Source of the DNA: a virus
IMG/VR virus record: IMGVR_UViG_3300031857_001515
Span: 1 to 22,419 of that record
Direction: 5' to 3' (one strand)
DNA length: 22,419 nt
The notes beneath the pieces are model-generated. The model saw only the letters and a list, made by a program, of their open reading frames with translations, had not been told where the DNA came from and did no database searches. Shown here piece after piece: positions 3,903 to 11,282 of the stretch (positions within the stretch are counted from its first letter, which is position 1; the number at the start of each line of letters is the position of its first letter). A program made the position numbers and the translations under genes.

Positions 3903-4241
3903 TTATTCTCCTCTTAACTTTCCGTAGCAAATTCCAAGTGATTGGTCTTGGTCATACTCACCATAAATTTCTTTCATACATCTACTGATAAATTCATCAT
4001 CACTTTCTCCACCTTCAGGAGAAGGGATTGGGAAACCTTCTTTCTTTACCTTAGATTGTTCTTCTTTGATTGGAACGCAATTAGGGACCATTTTTCCATC
4101 TTTCTCTTTCATACCAATAGGTTCATAACCTTCCCAACACGCACCTTCTAATCCTTCACCTTCTTCCATCTTATTGGGTTTAATATCAGATAAATTTAAT
4201 TTTATCTTTCTTACCAAATTAAATCTTTCTAACTTGTTCAT
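3903..4241 (-). CDS. Small protein with paired cysteine motifs found in phage head proteins
   Basis: The 112 residues have two recognisable blocks. Residues about 34-58 read CWEGYEPIGMK...GKMVPNCVP, a motif I know from the ends of various phage head proteins. Residues about 80-108 read DDEFISRCMKEIYGEY followed by LGICYGKL, another motif often seen at the C-termini of phage structural proteins. Here both occur in a stand-alone protein after a basic N-terminus. It is the last gene of the leftward cluster and overlaps the preceding gene by 4 bp (TATGA), so translation is coupled. The motifs suggest a virion-associated or assembly role; the cysteines could bind metal. That is inference. Confidence 0.6.
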   Translation of the reverse strand: MNKLERFNLVRKIKLNLSDIKPNKMEEGEGLEGACWEGYEPIGMKEKDGKMVPNCVPIKEEQSKVKKEGFPIPSPEGGESDDEFISRCMKEIYGEYDQDQSLGICYGKLRGE

Positions 4242-4495
4242 AGTTTCATTTTTTTGAGTTTCTTATTTTCATCCATTAGTTTCATAACCTTATTTTCAAG
4301 GTCTTGGATTTTGTTATTTAATTCGTGTATTTCATTTTTTAAATCATCAATTATATTTTTATATATACCAATTGATAATTCTAAATTTCGTAACACTTGA
4401 TTGTCTGTTTCTGCTTGTTGACGTTTCTTTCCAACAAACCACGCAGCTACTCCTGTAAGTGCGTTTGATAAAATTAATAGTAATTCGTTATTCAT
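4238..4495 (-). CDS. Membrane-anchored coiled-coil protein (85 aa)
   Basis: Residues about 3-21 (ELLLILSNALTGVAAWFVG) form a single hydrophobic segment, followed by KKRQQAE and then a long heptad-like coiled coil (about 30-85, with LKNEIHELNNKIQDLENKV). Such a layout occurs in spanin-like, holin-associated and other small phage membrane proteins; I cannot choose between them. It follows the connector gene with one base between stop and start, and overlaps the next gene by 4 bp. No lysis enzyme is visible next to it, which weakens a lysis assignment. Confidence 0.6.
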   Translation of the reverse strand: MNNELLLILSNALTGVAAWFVGKKRQQAETDNQVLRNLELSIGIYKNIIDDLKNEIHELNNKIQDLENKVMKLMDENKKLKKMKL

Positions 4496-4496
4496 A

Positions 4497-5120
4497 TTAG
4501 TAACAATCGTAACAAGGCGGTGATGATGATTCTATTTCACTATATGATGGTAAGTTTCCAATACCACCACTACCTCTCTTTGCATAACCATAACGAGTGG
4601 TGTGATTTAGAACAATCGGGTTATTGTATTTTGCTGACTTGTCAGGTATCATTCCATCAATAGTAGATGTAGATAGATAGTCGGGGAAAAGGTTCTGACC
4701 TTGACCAGTAATTAACCAGTCTTGTAACCTCATCTTATAAAAGTCTGCGGTTTGTTTTTGTATTGAACGAAGATATTTCATCGTTTCTAAATCAACAGGT
4801 GTACCACCTTCGGTCTGACCTTCAATTATCGCACGGTTCATCGTTCTATAATGTAAGTGAGGAATTGCACGAAAATAACTTGCTTGTATAAGATATGGTG
4901 CAATATAATCATTCACCAAAGTCAATTCATTTGCATTAAATGTATTACCTGTTGATGATACTTGACTCAATAAATGATTATAGAACTTTGTTCCCAATAG
5001 TGGTTGTAGTTCTGTATCTTGTGTTATTTGTACTTCCGCACGTAATACATCCATATCAACATTCTTATTGATATTTGTGAAATTTTTTAATTTGGTTTCT
5101 GATATTAATAGTACTCCCAT
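4497..5120 (-). CDS. Head-tail connector (neck) protein
   Basis: The start chosen is the ATG at 5120 (MGVLLISETKLKNFTNINKN), one base after the portal stop, giving 207 residues. A longer reading from 5183 would overlap the portal gene by 62 bp in another frame and is less likely. The N-terminal half is helical with TDELQPLLG-like features (TQDTELQPLLGTKFYNHLLS, about 32-51), then NELTLVNDYIAPYLIQASYF, as in Bacteroidota phage proteins placed just after the portal and thought to be gp6-like adaptors. The C-terminal tail is glycine- and serine-rich and ends with two cysteines (PCYDCY). Its job would be to bridge portal and tail. Assignment relies on position and general similarity. Confidence 0.6.
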   Translation of the reverse strand: MGVLLISETKLKNFTNINKNVDMDVLRAEVQITQDTELQPLLGTKFYNHLLSQVSSTGNTFNANELTLVNDYIAPYLIQASYFRAIPHLHYRTMNRAIIEGQTEGGTPVDLETMKYLRSIQKQTADFYKMRLQDWLITGQGQNLFPDYLSTSTIDGMIPDKSAKYNNPIVLNHTTRYGYAKRGSGGIGNLPSYSEIESSSPPCYDCY

Positions 5121-5121
5121 A

Positions 5122-6288
5122 TTATAATACTTGTGTTGGTTGTTCAGGTTTATCTTCAACAACTGGTTGTTCAACCACATCACCTACTTCATAGATTGAT
5201 AATGGTTTAATTTCAAATGTTGTTGGTCTTTGAGATTTAAGAGATACCAATTTGTTAAAGACTGGTAATAGTTCAGATTGATATGGCATAATAACCATCT
5301 TTCTGATATATTCTGAGTGGTCCACAATCTCGTTTCTTGTTCCTAACTTACCACTCGTACTGATACCATATAACTCACCAGAACTAATCCTATGACCTGA
5401 CAGGATGGTTCTGATAATGTCATCGTATATTGCTTGATAATACCCATCGTTTGATGATGGGGCAATCTGTGTGATTTTTGGTGAAAGTTCAGCACTCTCA
5501 TTAAATGATATGATTGGACGACCAGCATTATTAACAGAAGAATATTGTTCTTCGAGTGCACGTGTCATCAATCTTTGATTTTCTTCATCAGGGATACCGT
5601 TCACAAAATCTATCCAAAGACTTGGTAACATACCATTCTTTAAATTGTTACTGTGAAACTCCTTGATGTTTACATCAATTTCAATAGCAGCCAAAGCACC
5701 GCTATAATCTGGATTAGGATAATAAGAATTACTTGGTTGGTATTGTTTGTAATAAAGGATTTGAGATGGTTCACCATCTTCTTGACTGAATGTATCATAT
5801 TCCTCAACGGGATGTTTTTTGATATTTGTCCAATCAGCTGAATAATAGTATTTTTCAATTTCATCTGTTTCAGGATTAATCTTACCACATCTTACTCTAC
5901 TAAAATCCAAATGATATATTTCAGCAATACTTTCTCTATCTCTACTCCATATTACATTCAAACTGTAACCTCCGAATAGTACAAGGTCTAACGCACATTT
6001 CTTCATCACTTCAGAAACGTTTTCTTTCTTATTAATTAAATTAACAGAAGCCATAGGGTTATTGATGGATACAACTCCATCACCCATAATCTGATTAACC
6101 TTGCTTGTAACGATTGCCTTATGTATTGCTGAATTATTATATCTGGTTATTAGATATTGTGGCATCAAATTATTGTCACCATAATATACCCAAGGTACTC
6201 TTTGAAATAATTCTGTGAACTTTGGTAATATTGGTTCTTGTCTGAACGCAATTTTATTTAATTGATATTTCTTTTTTTCTTCACTCAT
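5122..6288 (-). CDS. Portal protein
   Basis: The 388-residue product forms the dodecameric DNA gate at one capsid vertex. Supporting features are the N-terminal WVYYGDNNLMPQYLITRYNN (about 33-52), the segment AIHKAIVTSKVNQIMGDGV that follows, typical of portals of the phage_portal/PBSX type, and the central ALEEQYSSVNNAGRPIISF region with a later YDDIIRTILSGHRISSGELYG, matching the portal clip/stem region. The length is within the family range, at the short side. The C-terminus is proline- and valine-rich and disordered. It lies between a beta-rich small protein and the connector, with gaps of 1-3 bp, so these genes form one transcription unit. Unusually, it comes after the capsid gene in transcription order. 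Confidence 0.85.
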   Translation of the reverse strand: MSEEKKKYQLNKIAFRQEPILPKFTELFQRVPWVYYGDNNLMPQYLITRYNNSAIHKAIVTSKVNQIMGDGVVSINNPMASVNLINKKENVSEVMKKCALDLVLFGGYSLNVIWSRDRESIAEIYHLDFSRVRCGKINPETDEIEKYYYSADWTNIKKHPVEEYDTFSQEDGEPSQILYYKQYQPSNSYYPNPDYSGALAAIEIDVNIKEFHSNNLKNGMLPSLWIDFVNGIPDEENQRLMTRALEEQYSSVNNAGRPIISFNESAELSPKITQIAPSSNDGYYQAIYDDIIRTILSGHRISSGELYGISTSGKLGTRNEIVDHSEYIRKMVIMPYQSELLPVFNKLVSLKSQRPTTFEIKPLSIYEVGDVVEQPVVEDKPEQPTQVL

Positions 6289-6290
6289 AA

Positions 6291-6665
6291 TTAATCTTGT
6301 ATATAAATATAATTGGAATTATCTTCATCTGGTGAAACATATTCTGTGAATGGATTTGACTCCTGTGTTCCATTTAATTGTGCCATACCTGTATATACAA
6401 GGTTGGAACCATTACCAAATATTTGAAGTTGATATTGTCCTAAGTAATTTAAGTCTTGTCCCGCATTTTGTAAATTGAGAATTATTTCACAATATCTATC
6501 ATTCTCAGCATATTGTGCGGGATTTGATGTACTGACTGTATATGATTTTACTTCTTGTGATACAACGTGTGTGAATGTCAAAGTATAACCTGAAAAATCA
6601 GTTCTTGAATTGTTATTAATGTTTAACACCAATTCATTTTGTTGACCTTTGTTTAATATTAGCAT
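6291..6665 (-). CDS. Small beta-rich virion protein (124 aa)
   Basis: The sequence alternates beta-strand-like segments (NELVLNINNNS, YTLTFTHVV, YCEIILNLQNAG, GQYQLQIFGNGSNLVYTGMA) and ends in an acidic tail with SPDEDNSNYIYIQD. It resembles an immunoglobulin-like sandwich. I recall similar small proteins next to portal genes in Bacteroidota phages, but no function is established to my knowledge. It may be a capsid decoration or neck component. It begins the portal-connector transcription unit, 61 bp beyond the terminator at 6727-6750, so it probably has its own promoter; none with a TAnnTTTG box is visible. Confidence 0.55.
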   Translation of the reverse strand: MLILNKGQQNELVLNINNNSRTDFSGYTLTFTHVVSQEVKSYTVSTSNPAQYAENDRYCEIILNLQNAGQDLNYLGQYQLQIFGNGSNLVYTGMAQLNGTQESNPFTEYVSPDEDNSNYIYIQD

Positions 6666-6726
6666 ATTAGTGACTGTATAACTATAAATATAAAAAAATT
6701 AAAATTGAATTGATATATTAATAAAA

Positions 6727-6750
6727 AAAAGGGTCCGAAGACCCCTTTTT
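6727..6750 (-). terminator. Intrinsic terminator after the tail-tube-like gene
   Basis: On the minus strand GGGTC, loop TTCG, GACCC (6744-6731) followed by a run of eight T (6730-6723). A UUCG tetraloop makes it especially stable. The plus strand also carries a T-run, but no rightward gene ends here. Confidence 0.85.
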
Positions 6751-6788
6751 ATAGGATATATGAATAAAATGGAGATATTCTCCTAATA

Positions 6789-7340
6789 TTATCCTTGGAA
6801 TGTTGCACCTGAGAAGACAGATGATAATACTCCATCAATAACACGTGCGGGAACTGGTTCCTGACCTGTTAGTGTGAAATTCATACCATTTCTATCACCC
6901 AATGCTAATCCTGATGTTAACGCACCTGCTGATACGTACATACCTCTTACTTGACCCAACATATATTGTGTTTCATTTTGGTCAATTGCAATTACTTGCA
7001 AATTGTCTTTCTGTGCTAAGTTCAATATGATGTTTCTTTTATCTTCATCATATTTGTATAACACCATTTCCAAAAGTTGTTCAAAGAAAACAGTTCCGTT
7101 TTCAAATGATTTTTGAATATTTTGAGTAAGTTGAGAAGTTCCTCTTTTTAGTTCAAATCCGTAAAATATTGTTCCTGATGCTGCAGTTGCACCTGTAATT
7201 GCATCATCACCGTTGTATGTGAAACCTGTTACACCACCAAGAGTAGTACCAGTTCCACCAGCGATATATACCTTTTGGATACCACCTATAGAGTCTGAAC
7301 ATTGATTTAAACTAATTCCTTCTGAAATATAGCAACTCAT
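6789..7340 (-). CDS. Tail-tube-like major structural protein
   Basis: The 183 residues start with a short cysteine-containing segment and IQKVYIAGG, continue with a glycine/threonine-rich beta region and FELKRGTSQLTQNIQ, and then NGTVFFEQLLEMVLYKYDED (about 81-100), followed by a beta strand-turn region and the ending FTLTGQEPVPARVI. The TLTGQEP ending and size are typical of major tail proteins in Bacteroidota siphophages as I recall them. It is a single-copy transcription module: terminators lie both upstream (after the capsid gene) and downstream, as expected for a highly expressed virion protein. Its location between capsid and portal genes is unusual for a tail tube, so another abundant virion role, for example decoration, remains possible. 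Confidence 0.5.
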   Translation of the reverse strand: MSCYISEGISLNQCSDSIGGIQKVYIAGGTGTTLGGVTGFTYNGDDAITGATAASGTIFYGFELKRGTSQLTQNIQKSFENGTVFFEQLLEMVLYKYDEDKRNIILNLAQKDNLQVIAIDQNETQYMLGQVRGMYVSAGALTSGLALGDRNGMNFTLTGQEPVPARVIDGVLSSVFSGATFQG

Positions 7341-7378
7341 ATTATTTATTATTAATTTTTTTCGTTTATTTTAAAATT

Positions 7379-7397
7379 GGGAGGACTTTCACCTCCC
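7379..7397 (-). terminator. Hairpin after the capsid gene
   Basis: GGGAGG (7379-7384) pairs with CCTCCC (7392-7397) around a 7-nt loop. Leftward the hairpin is followed by AATTTTAAAA, a weak U-tract; rightward by GTTTTTT. Its place just past the capsid stop suggests a partial terminator or an mRNA 3' stabiliser. Confidence 0.6.
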
Positions 7398-7419
7398 CGT
7401 TTTTTATATGGAAAAACGA

Positions 7420-8397
7420 TTATGCTAATCCGTTAGTTGCAAAGTAATTTACACCTGAGAAAGTAACGATTGCTGCACCATAGTTGTAATTACCACGGAT
7501 ACGAATTTCGTCATTGTCACGGCTCCACCACATATCCAATCTTTCGTGGTCTGACATAAGGTCAAAACCTACTACGAAATAATCAGCTGGTCCAATAACA
7601 ACTTGGTTAGAAGATGCAAGACCTAATGTTGGATATACCTTTACAGTTGAGTTTGGATGTACTGCGAAAGCATTTGCTTCACCACCAATTACAGTAGATG
7701 AACCAATGTAATTTTGGAAGAAGTTAGCCTTAGTTAATGCTTGTACATACAATCTGTAGTTAGGATAAGACATAAACACTACAAGATTTTCAATTGCTTG
7801 TGCATTGTCATCAAGTGCGTTGATTAATTTATCCACCTCAGTGATTGGGTTACCATTAGAACCATACGCTGCAGTTGGTGAGAAAGTTGTACCTGAAGCA
7901 GATACAGCAACACCAGTTGCACCTGATACGATTAATGATTTAAAACCATCGAAACAATCACCACCTGATACTGTAGCACCCCATAGTTTTTGTTCAATTC
8001 TTTGTTGGATTTGTTTTACTTTTAATTCTGCAATTTGTTGTTCAAATGGAACTGATTCTTCAGTTTCACCTTTTTGTAACAATAATGACTGATAAGTTGA
8101 ATATAACGCATCAGGACATAGTGATTCGTTAATTCTTTCAGGACATACAGTCAAAGAGATTTGAGAGAAAGTGGTTGTACCACTTGCAGACCATCCACAC
8201 GCACCAGCTTGGAACGCAGGAGTACTGTCTAAAATTTGGATTTGTTGGGTTCCCTTAACGCCTAATTTTACGTTACTTACCTTTGCGGTTGTTCCACCTA
8301 CAAGGGCTTTCATCATCAACTCAGTTGATGTTTGGTCAGTAAAACCAGTAATACTTGAAACTACATATTGAAAATCCTCTTTTGAATAATTTTTCAT
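7420..8397 (-). CDS. Major capsid protein (HK97-fold type)
   Basis: The 325-residue product is the likely shell protein. Visible features: the helical N-terminus MKNYSKEDFQYVVSS; a helical spine-like segment with EEQIAELKVKQIQQRIEQKLW-like composition (about 125-140); a glycine-rich region; LINALDDNAQAIENLVVFMS followed by YPNYRLYVQAL (about 190-220), a pattern recurrent in Bacteroidota phage capsids; and the ending RIRGNYNYGAAIVTF. It follows the scaffold-like gene with a 24-bp gap. No prohead-cleavage site can be assigned with certainty; the absence of a long N-terminal delta domain fits a separate scaffold protein. The hairpin just downstream supports high, separately limited expression. 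Confidence 0.8.
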   Translation of the reverse strand: MKNYSKEDFQYVVSSITGFTDQTSTELMMKALVGGTTAKVSNVKLGVKGTQQIQILDSTPAFQAGACGWSASGTTTFSQISLTVCPERINESLCPDALYSTYQSLLLQKGETEESVPFEQQIAELKVKQIQQRIEQKLWGATVSGGDCFDGFKSLIVSGATGVAVSASGTTFSPTAAYGSNGNPITEVDKLINALDDNAQAIENLVVFMSYPNYRLYVQALTKANFFQNYIGSSTVIGGEANAFAVHPNSTVKVYPTLGLASSNQVVIGPADYFVVGFDLMSDHERLDMWWSRDNDEIRIRGNYNYGAAIVTFSGVNYFATNGLA

Positions 8398-8421
8398 TTT
8401 TTTAATAGTTTTATTTTGTTT

Positions 8422-9159
8422 TTATTTTTTTCTCATACTCATAATAGAAGCGATTCTTGCATCTAATGAGTCGATGTTTTCTTGTTTATTAAATTCTGTT
8501 TTACCATCAGATATTTTTTTACCTGCTGGTTCTTTTTTGAATGACTTAAATTGATTTTCGATTGATGACATTTTTTCTTCCATATTCTTCATTTTCTCAG
8601 ATACTTTTTTCATCATATCTTCAAGTAAAGAATATAGTTCTTTCATACCATCACCCATATCTTCAGACTTAACTTCAATTTCAACTTCAGCTTCAGGTTC
8701 TTCTTCTTTAGGTCCTTCAACCTTAACAATCACCCCATCTTTAGTTTCAACTTTACTACCGTCCTCCAATTCGTGAACACCATCAGGTGCAGGAACTTCA
8801 GCTTCTTCGGTTACTACTACGACCTTAGCACCTTCAATTACTTCTTCTCCTTCTACCTTAATAGGTGTACCATCAACCAATTTTGCATCAACAAAAATTT
8901 CTTTGACAGAAACAATTTCACCATTTTTAACTTCTAATTCAAAGTTTTCTACTAATCTATATGAACCATCTTCCAATACAACTCTTTCAAAATCTTCACT
9001 AATTTTGGTAATTTTGTTACCTACTTTAAGTTCAGGAGTTTCTACAATTGTATTGTCTTCAAGTTTAAAAGACGCCATAGTCACTTCACCATCAGCTAAA
9101 AATCCGAATTGCTTCATCAATTTTTTAATTTCTTGAATTGCTGTTTTTGGATTTGACAT
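8422..9159 (-). CDS. Capsid scaffold-like protein
   Basis: The 245 residues are highly acidic and low in complexity. Residues 1-20 form a helix; residues about 24-150 contain repeated beta-hairpin-like units around DG turns (LEDNTIVETPELKVG, LEDGSYRL, VDGTPIKVEG, LEDGSKVETKDGVIVKVEG). Residues about 165-215 are a coiled coil (DGMKELYSLLEDMMKKVSEK and following), and the C-terminus is basic (SIMSMRKK), as in scaffolds that contact the capsid protein through a basic end. It lies directly upstream of the capsid gene and downstream of the protease fusion, the usual place for a scaffold. The DG-turn module is also seen in other Bacteroidota phage head proteins as I recall. The assignment is inference from composition and context. 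Confidence 0.65.
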   Translation of the reverse strand: MSNPKTAIQEIKKLMKQFGFLADGEVTMASFKLEDNTIVETPELKVGNKITKISEDFERVVLEDGSYRLVENFELEVKNGEIVSVKEIFVDAKLVDGTPIKVEGEEVIEGAKVVVVTEEAEVPAPDGVHELEDGSKVETKDGVIVKVEGPKEEEPEAEVEIEVKSEDMGDGMKELYSLLEDMMKKVSEKMKNMEEKMSSIENQFKSFKKEPAGKKISDGKTEFNKQENIDSLDARIASIMSMRKK

Positions 9160-9213
9160 AATACTTTAGTTTATTATTGTTTATATATAGAAATATAAAT
9201 TATTATCAGTAGA
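9160..9213 (-). other. AT-rich leader of the scaffold-like gene
   Basis: This 54-bp gap contains only A/T-rich sequence with TATATTTCTATATATAAAC in leftward sense. No TAnnTTTG box and no terminator is visible. Confidence 0.4.
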
Positions 9214-11124
9214 CTATAAATCTTTTATAATTTTAGCTACTTCTCTTAAAAATTCTTGTTCTTTATAGAATTGTTCTATTTCCTCAAAGAAACCTGATAC
9301 GGAAAATCCGTTTAGTTTCTTCTCTTTTACCATCTTCCAAACATCGTCATTTCTTACTTTCATAGAAACAAACCAAGTTCCCACAGGTAAATCTTTATAA
9401 CCATATTTGTTAGACTTGTCATTCTCATCTTCTTTAATCCAACTCTCTACTACATACACATCCTCTGCAGCCTCTCCATTATGTTCTGTATCGTTATTGT
9501 CAGTATATTTGTTTCTCATATACTTCTCCATAATCATTTTGATTGTGTCCTCTTTGAACACCACATAATATGGGTTACCCTTTTTATCTTTACGGAATAT
9601 TTTCAAGTTTGGAACCATAGCGGGACCTACCACAATTCTTTTATCTTCATCTACTTGGAAGTTTTGTTTTGACATTTTCTCTCTGTCAATAGAATTGATT
9701 TTGCTTTCAGCCCAACTAAGTGCTGATTTACCTCCCCAACTATCATACATCAACTTACCACAACCATCATCATAAGATTTACTTGATTGTAGGTCTACTT
9801 CGTGTCTTGATAGATAAGAGTACATCCTACGTATCGTGTCCTCTGAGATTGGGTTTCCTTGTGCAAGGTCGTTTGCTCTTTGTTTACCCACGGCGGTTCC
9901 ACAAGAACCCCATCCATTTTCTTCAACATACTTAAGTACAGCCTTAGCATTGTTCTTTACACTATCAGGATAGTCAGTATATGATTCATAGTTACTTCTT
10001 TTCTTCTTTTTCTTTCCAATACCTTGGTCAACATATCCTGTTATTGTACTAACATCATACCCCATATCTTCTTGTAGATATTCCGCAATCAACTCAATAT
10101 GGTCATCCATAAAAGATAAGTCGTGTTCCATACCTACTCTTTTATCAACCTCAGACATAATATCTTTTATATCATCAACTGATATGAGTGCTTCTTCGTA
10201 TTGATGTTGTGTTACTTCTTCTGATTTAACTACTTCAATTTCAATTTTAAAAACATTATCTGCCGCACGTGCAGCACTTCTAATCATTCCTTTTGTATCC
10301 TCGTCTATTTCCATAGTTATAAGGTGTCTGAATAATTCTTGTGCTGAAGGACACAAAGCAAAATATCTTGTATGGTAACCAAATACATTTACGTTTTGGT
10401 CATCAATTTCCATTTTTTCTTTTGATAAACCCAAGTTCTTAATTGTTGAAGGTGATGGGTTAGCCAAAGTTTTATTTGTAACCGTATCAGGTTCAGAATA
10501 TCCCAATACTCTTGTATCAGGTGCAATATCATTTGGAAACCCACCTACTAAAACTTTTCCTTTGTTTATAGACGCCTTATTTGTAATTGTAGCATCTTTT
10601 CTATACTTGATACGAGACCATACGTGACGACAATTGTAACCACCTCTCCATACCATTGCAGATTGACCAAAATCATTCTGAGTGGCATCCATATCTTCTA
10701 TTCTCCAAACGTAATTACGATTGATTAGAGTTTTACAAAAATCTCTTGTTGTGGGAATAATAGGTGCAGTTGATATATTAGGTTTTAGAATATACTTGTA
10801 TCTAACATTATATTCTTCTTCATCTTCAATAGAAGGACCATTCGGGTCAGTAGAAATAAAACTATTTTTACCATCCAATATCTCAATACTATCTACAACC
10901 CATCCTTCATCAAACAATTCCTGTTCATCTTGTGCGGTTGCAATAAGTTTTTGAATATATTTCTCATCTTCCCCTTCAGGAATATGAAAGTCCTCTGATT
11001 TTACTTTGTTGAATGCTACCCAATTTATTTCAATTGCTGGTTCTGAAACTAAAGATATACTGTCGATACCCGATATTTCATCGTCTTCTTCTATCCTTAA
11101 TTCATATACTTTATCTTTCTTCAT
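9214..11124 (-). CDS. Minor head protein fused to XkdF-type prohead protease
   Basis: The 636 residues fall into several modules. Residues 1-40 (YELRIEEDDEISGIDSISLV, then SEPAIEINWVAF) are typical of the start of XkdF-related Bacteroidota phage proteins. Residues about 125-175 hold TTRDFCKTLI and WRGGYNCRHVWSRIKY, the cysteine/histidine pattern of minor head (MuF-like C-terminal) proteins. Residues about 370-375 are a lysine run. Residues about 385-476 match a module known beside phage proteases and head proteins (YPDSVKNNAKAVLKYVEENG, GWGSCGTAVGKQRAN, RHE, CGKLMYDSWGGKSA). Residues about 489-615 resemble the XkdF serine protease domain, with candidate catalytic His548 (EHNG) and Ser608 or Ser610 (GFSVSGFF), and GTWFVSMKV between. 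It would mature the prohead. The gene lies directly before the scaffold gene, as expected. The fusion is large for the family. Confidence 0.75.
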   Translation of the reverse strand: MKKDKVYELRIEEDDEISGIDSISLVSEPAIEINWVAFNKVKSEDFHIPEGEDEKYIQKLIATAQDEQELFDEGWVVDSIEILDGKNSFISTDPNGPSIEDEEEYNVRYKYILKPNISTAPIIPTTRDFCKTLINRNYVWRIEDMDATQNDFGQSAMVWRGGYNCRHVWSRIKYRKDATITNKASINKGKVLVGGFPNDIAPDTRVLGYSEPDTVTNKTLANPSPSTIKNLGLSKEKMEIDDQNVNVFGYHTRYFALCPSAQELFRHLITMEIDEDTKGMIRSAARAADNVFKIEIEVVKSEEVTQHQYEEALISVDDIKDIMSEVDKRVGMEHDLSFMDDHIELIAEYLQEDMGYDVSTITGYVDQGIGKKKKKRSNYESYTDYPDSVKNNAKAVLKYVEENGWGSCGTAVGKQRANDLAQGNPISEDTIRRMYSYLSRHEVDLQSSKSYDDGCGKLMYDSWGGKSALSWAESKINSIDREKMSKQNFQVDEDKRIVVGPAMVPNLKIFRKDKKGNPYYVVFKEDTIKMIMEKYMRNKYTDNNDTEHNGEAAEDVYVVESWIKEDENDKSNKYGYKDLPVGTWFVSMKVRNDDVWKMVKEKKLNGFSVSGFFEEIEQFYKEQEFLREVAKIIKDL

Positions 11125-11153
11125 ATATTAAAATATAAATATTTTGGTTTATA

Positions 11154-11282
11154 CTATCTACCTTGCCCGCGGTACTTCTTAGGTTTTTGTGATTTAGGAC
11201 CATATGACTTTTTACCGTTAGGTTGTGACTTACGTTTACCAAAACTGATTTTATTACTTCTTTCTGATTTACCCTTTTTCAT
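11154..11282 (-). CDS. Very basic 42-residue protein
   Basis: The product starts MKKGKSERSNKISFGKRKSQ and ends KYRGQGR. About a third of the residues are Lys or Arg, with Gly, Ser and Pro filling the rest and no hydrophobic core, so it should be disordered and able to bind nucleic acid or an acidic partner. The start codon overlaps the stop of the tape measure gene (TAATG), which makes translation coupled and supports a real gene. It sits between tape measure and protease fusion. Possible roles are an assembly factor or a packaged internal peptide; no family is recognised. Confidence 0.55.
   Translation of the reverse strand: MKKGKSERSNKISFGKRKSQPNGKKSYGPKSQKPKKYRGQGR

Noticed and set aside
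5121-5183. N-terminal extension of the connector protein
   Set aside because: It would overlap the end of the portal gene; the ATG at 5120 one base after the portal stop fits the spacing of neighbouring genes.
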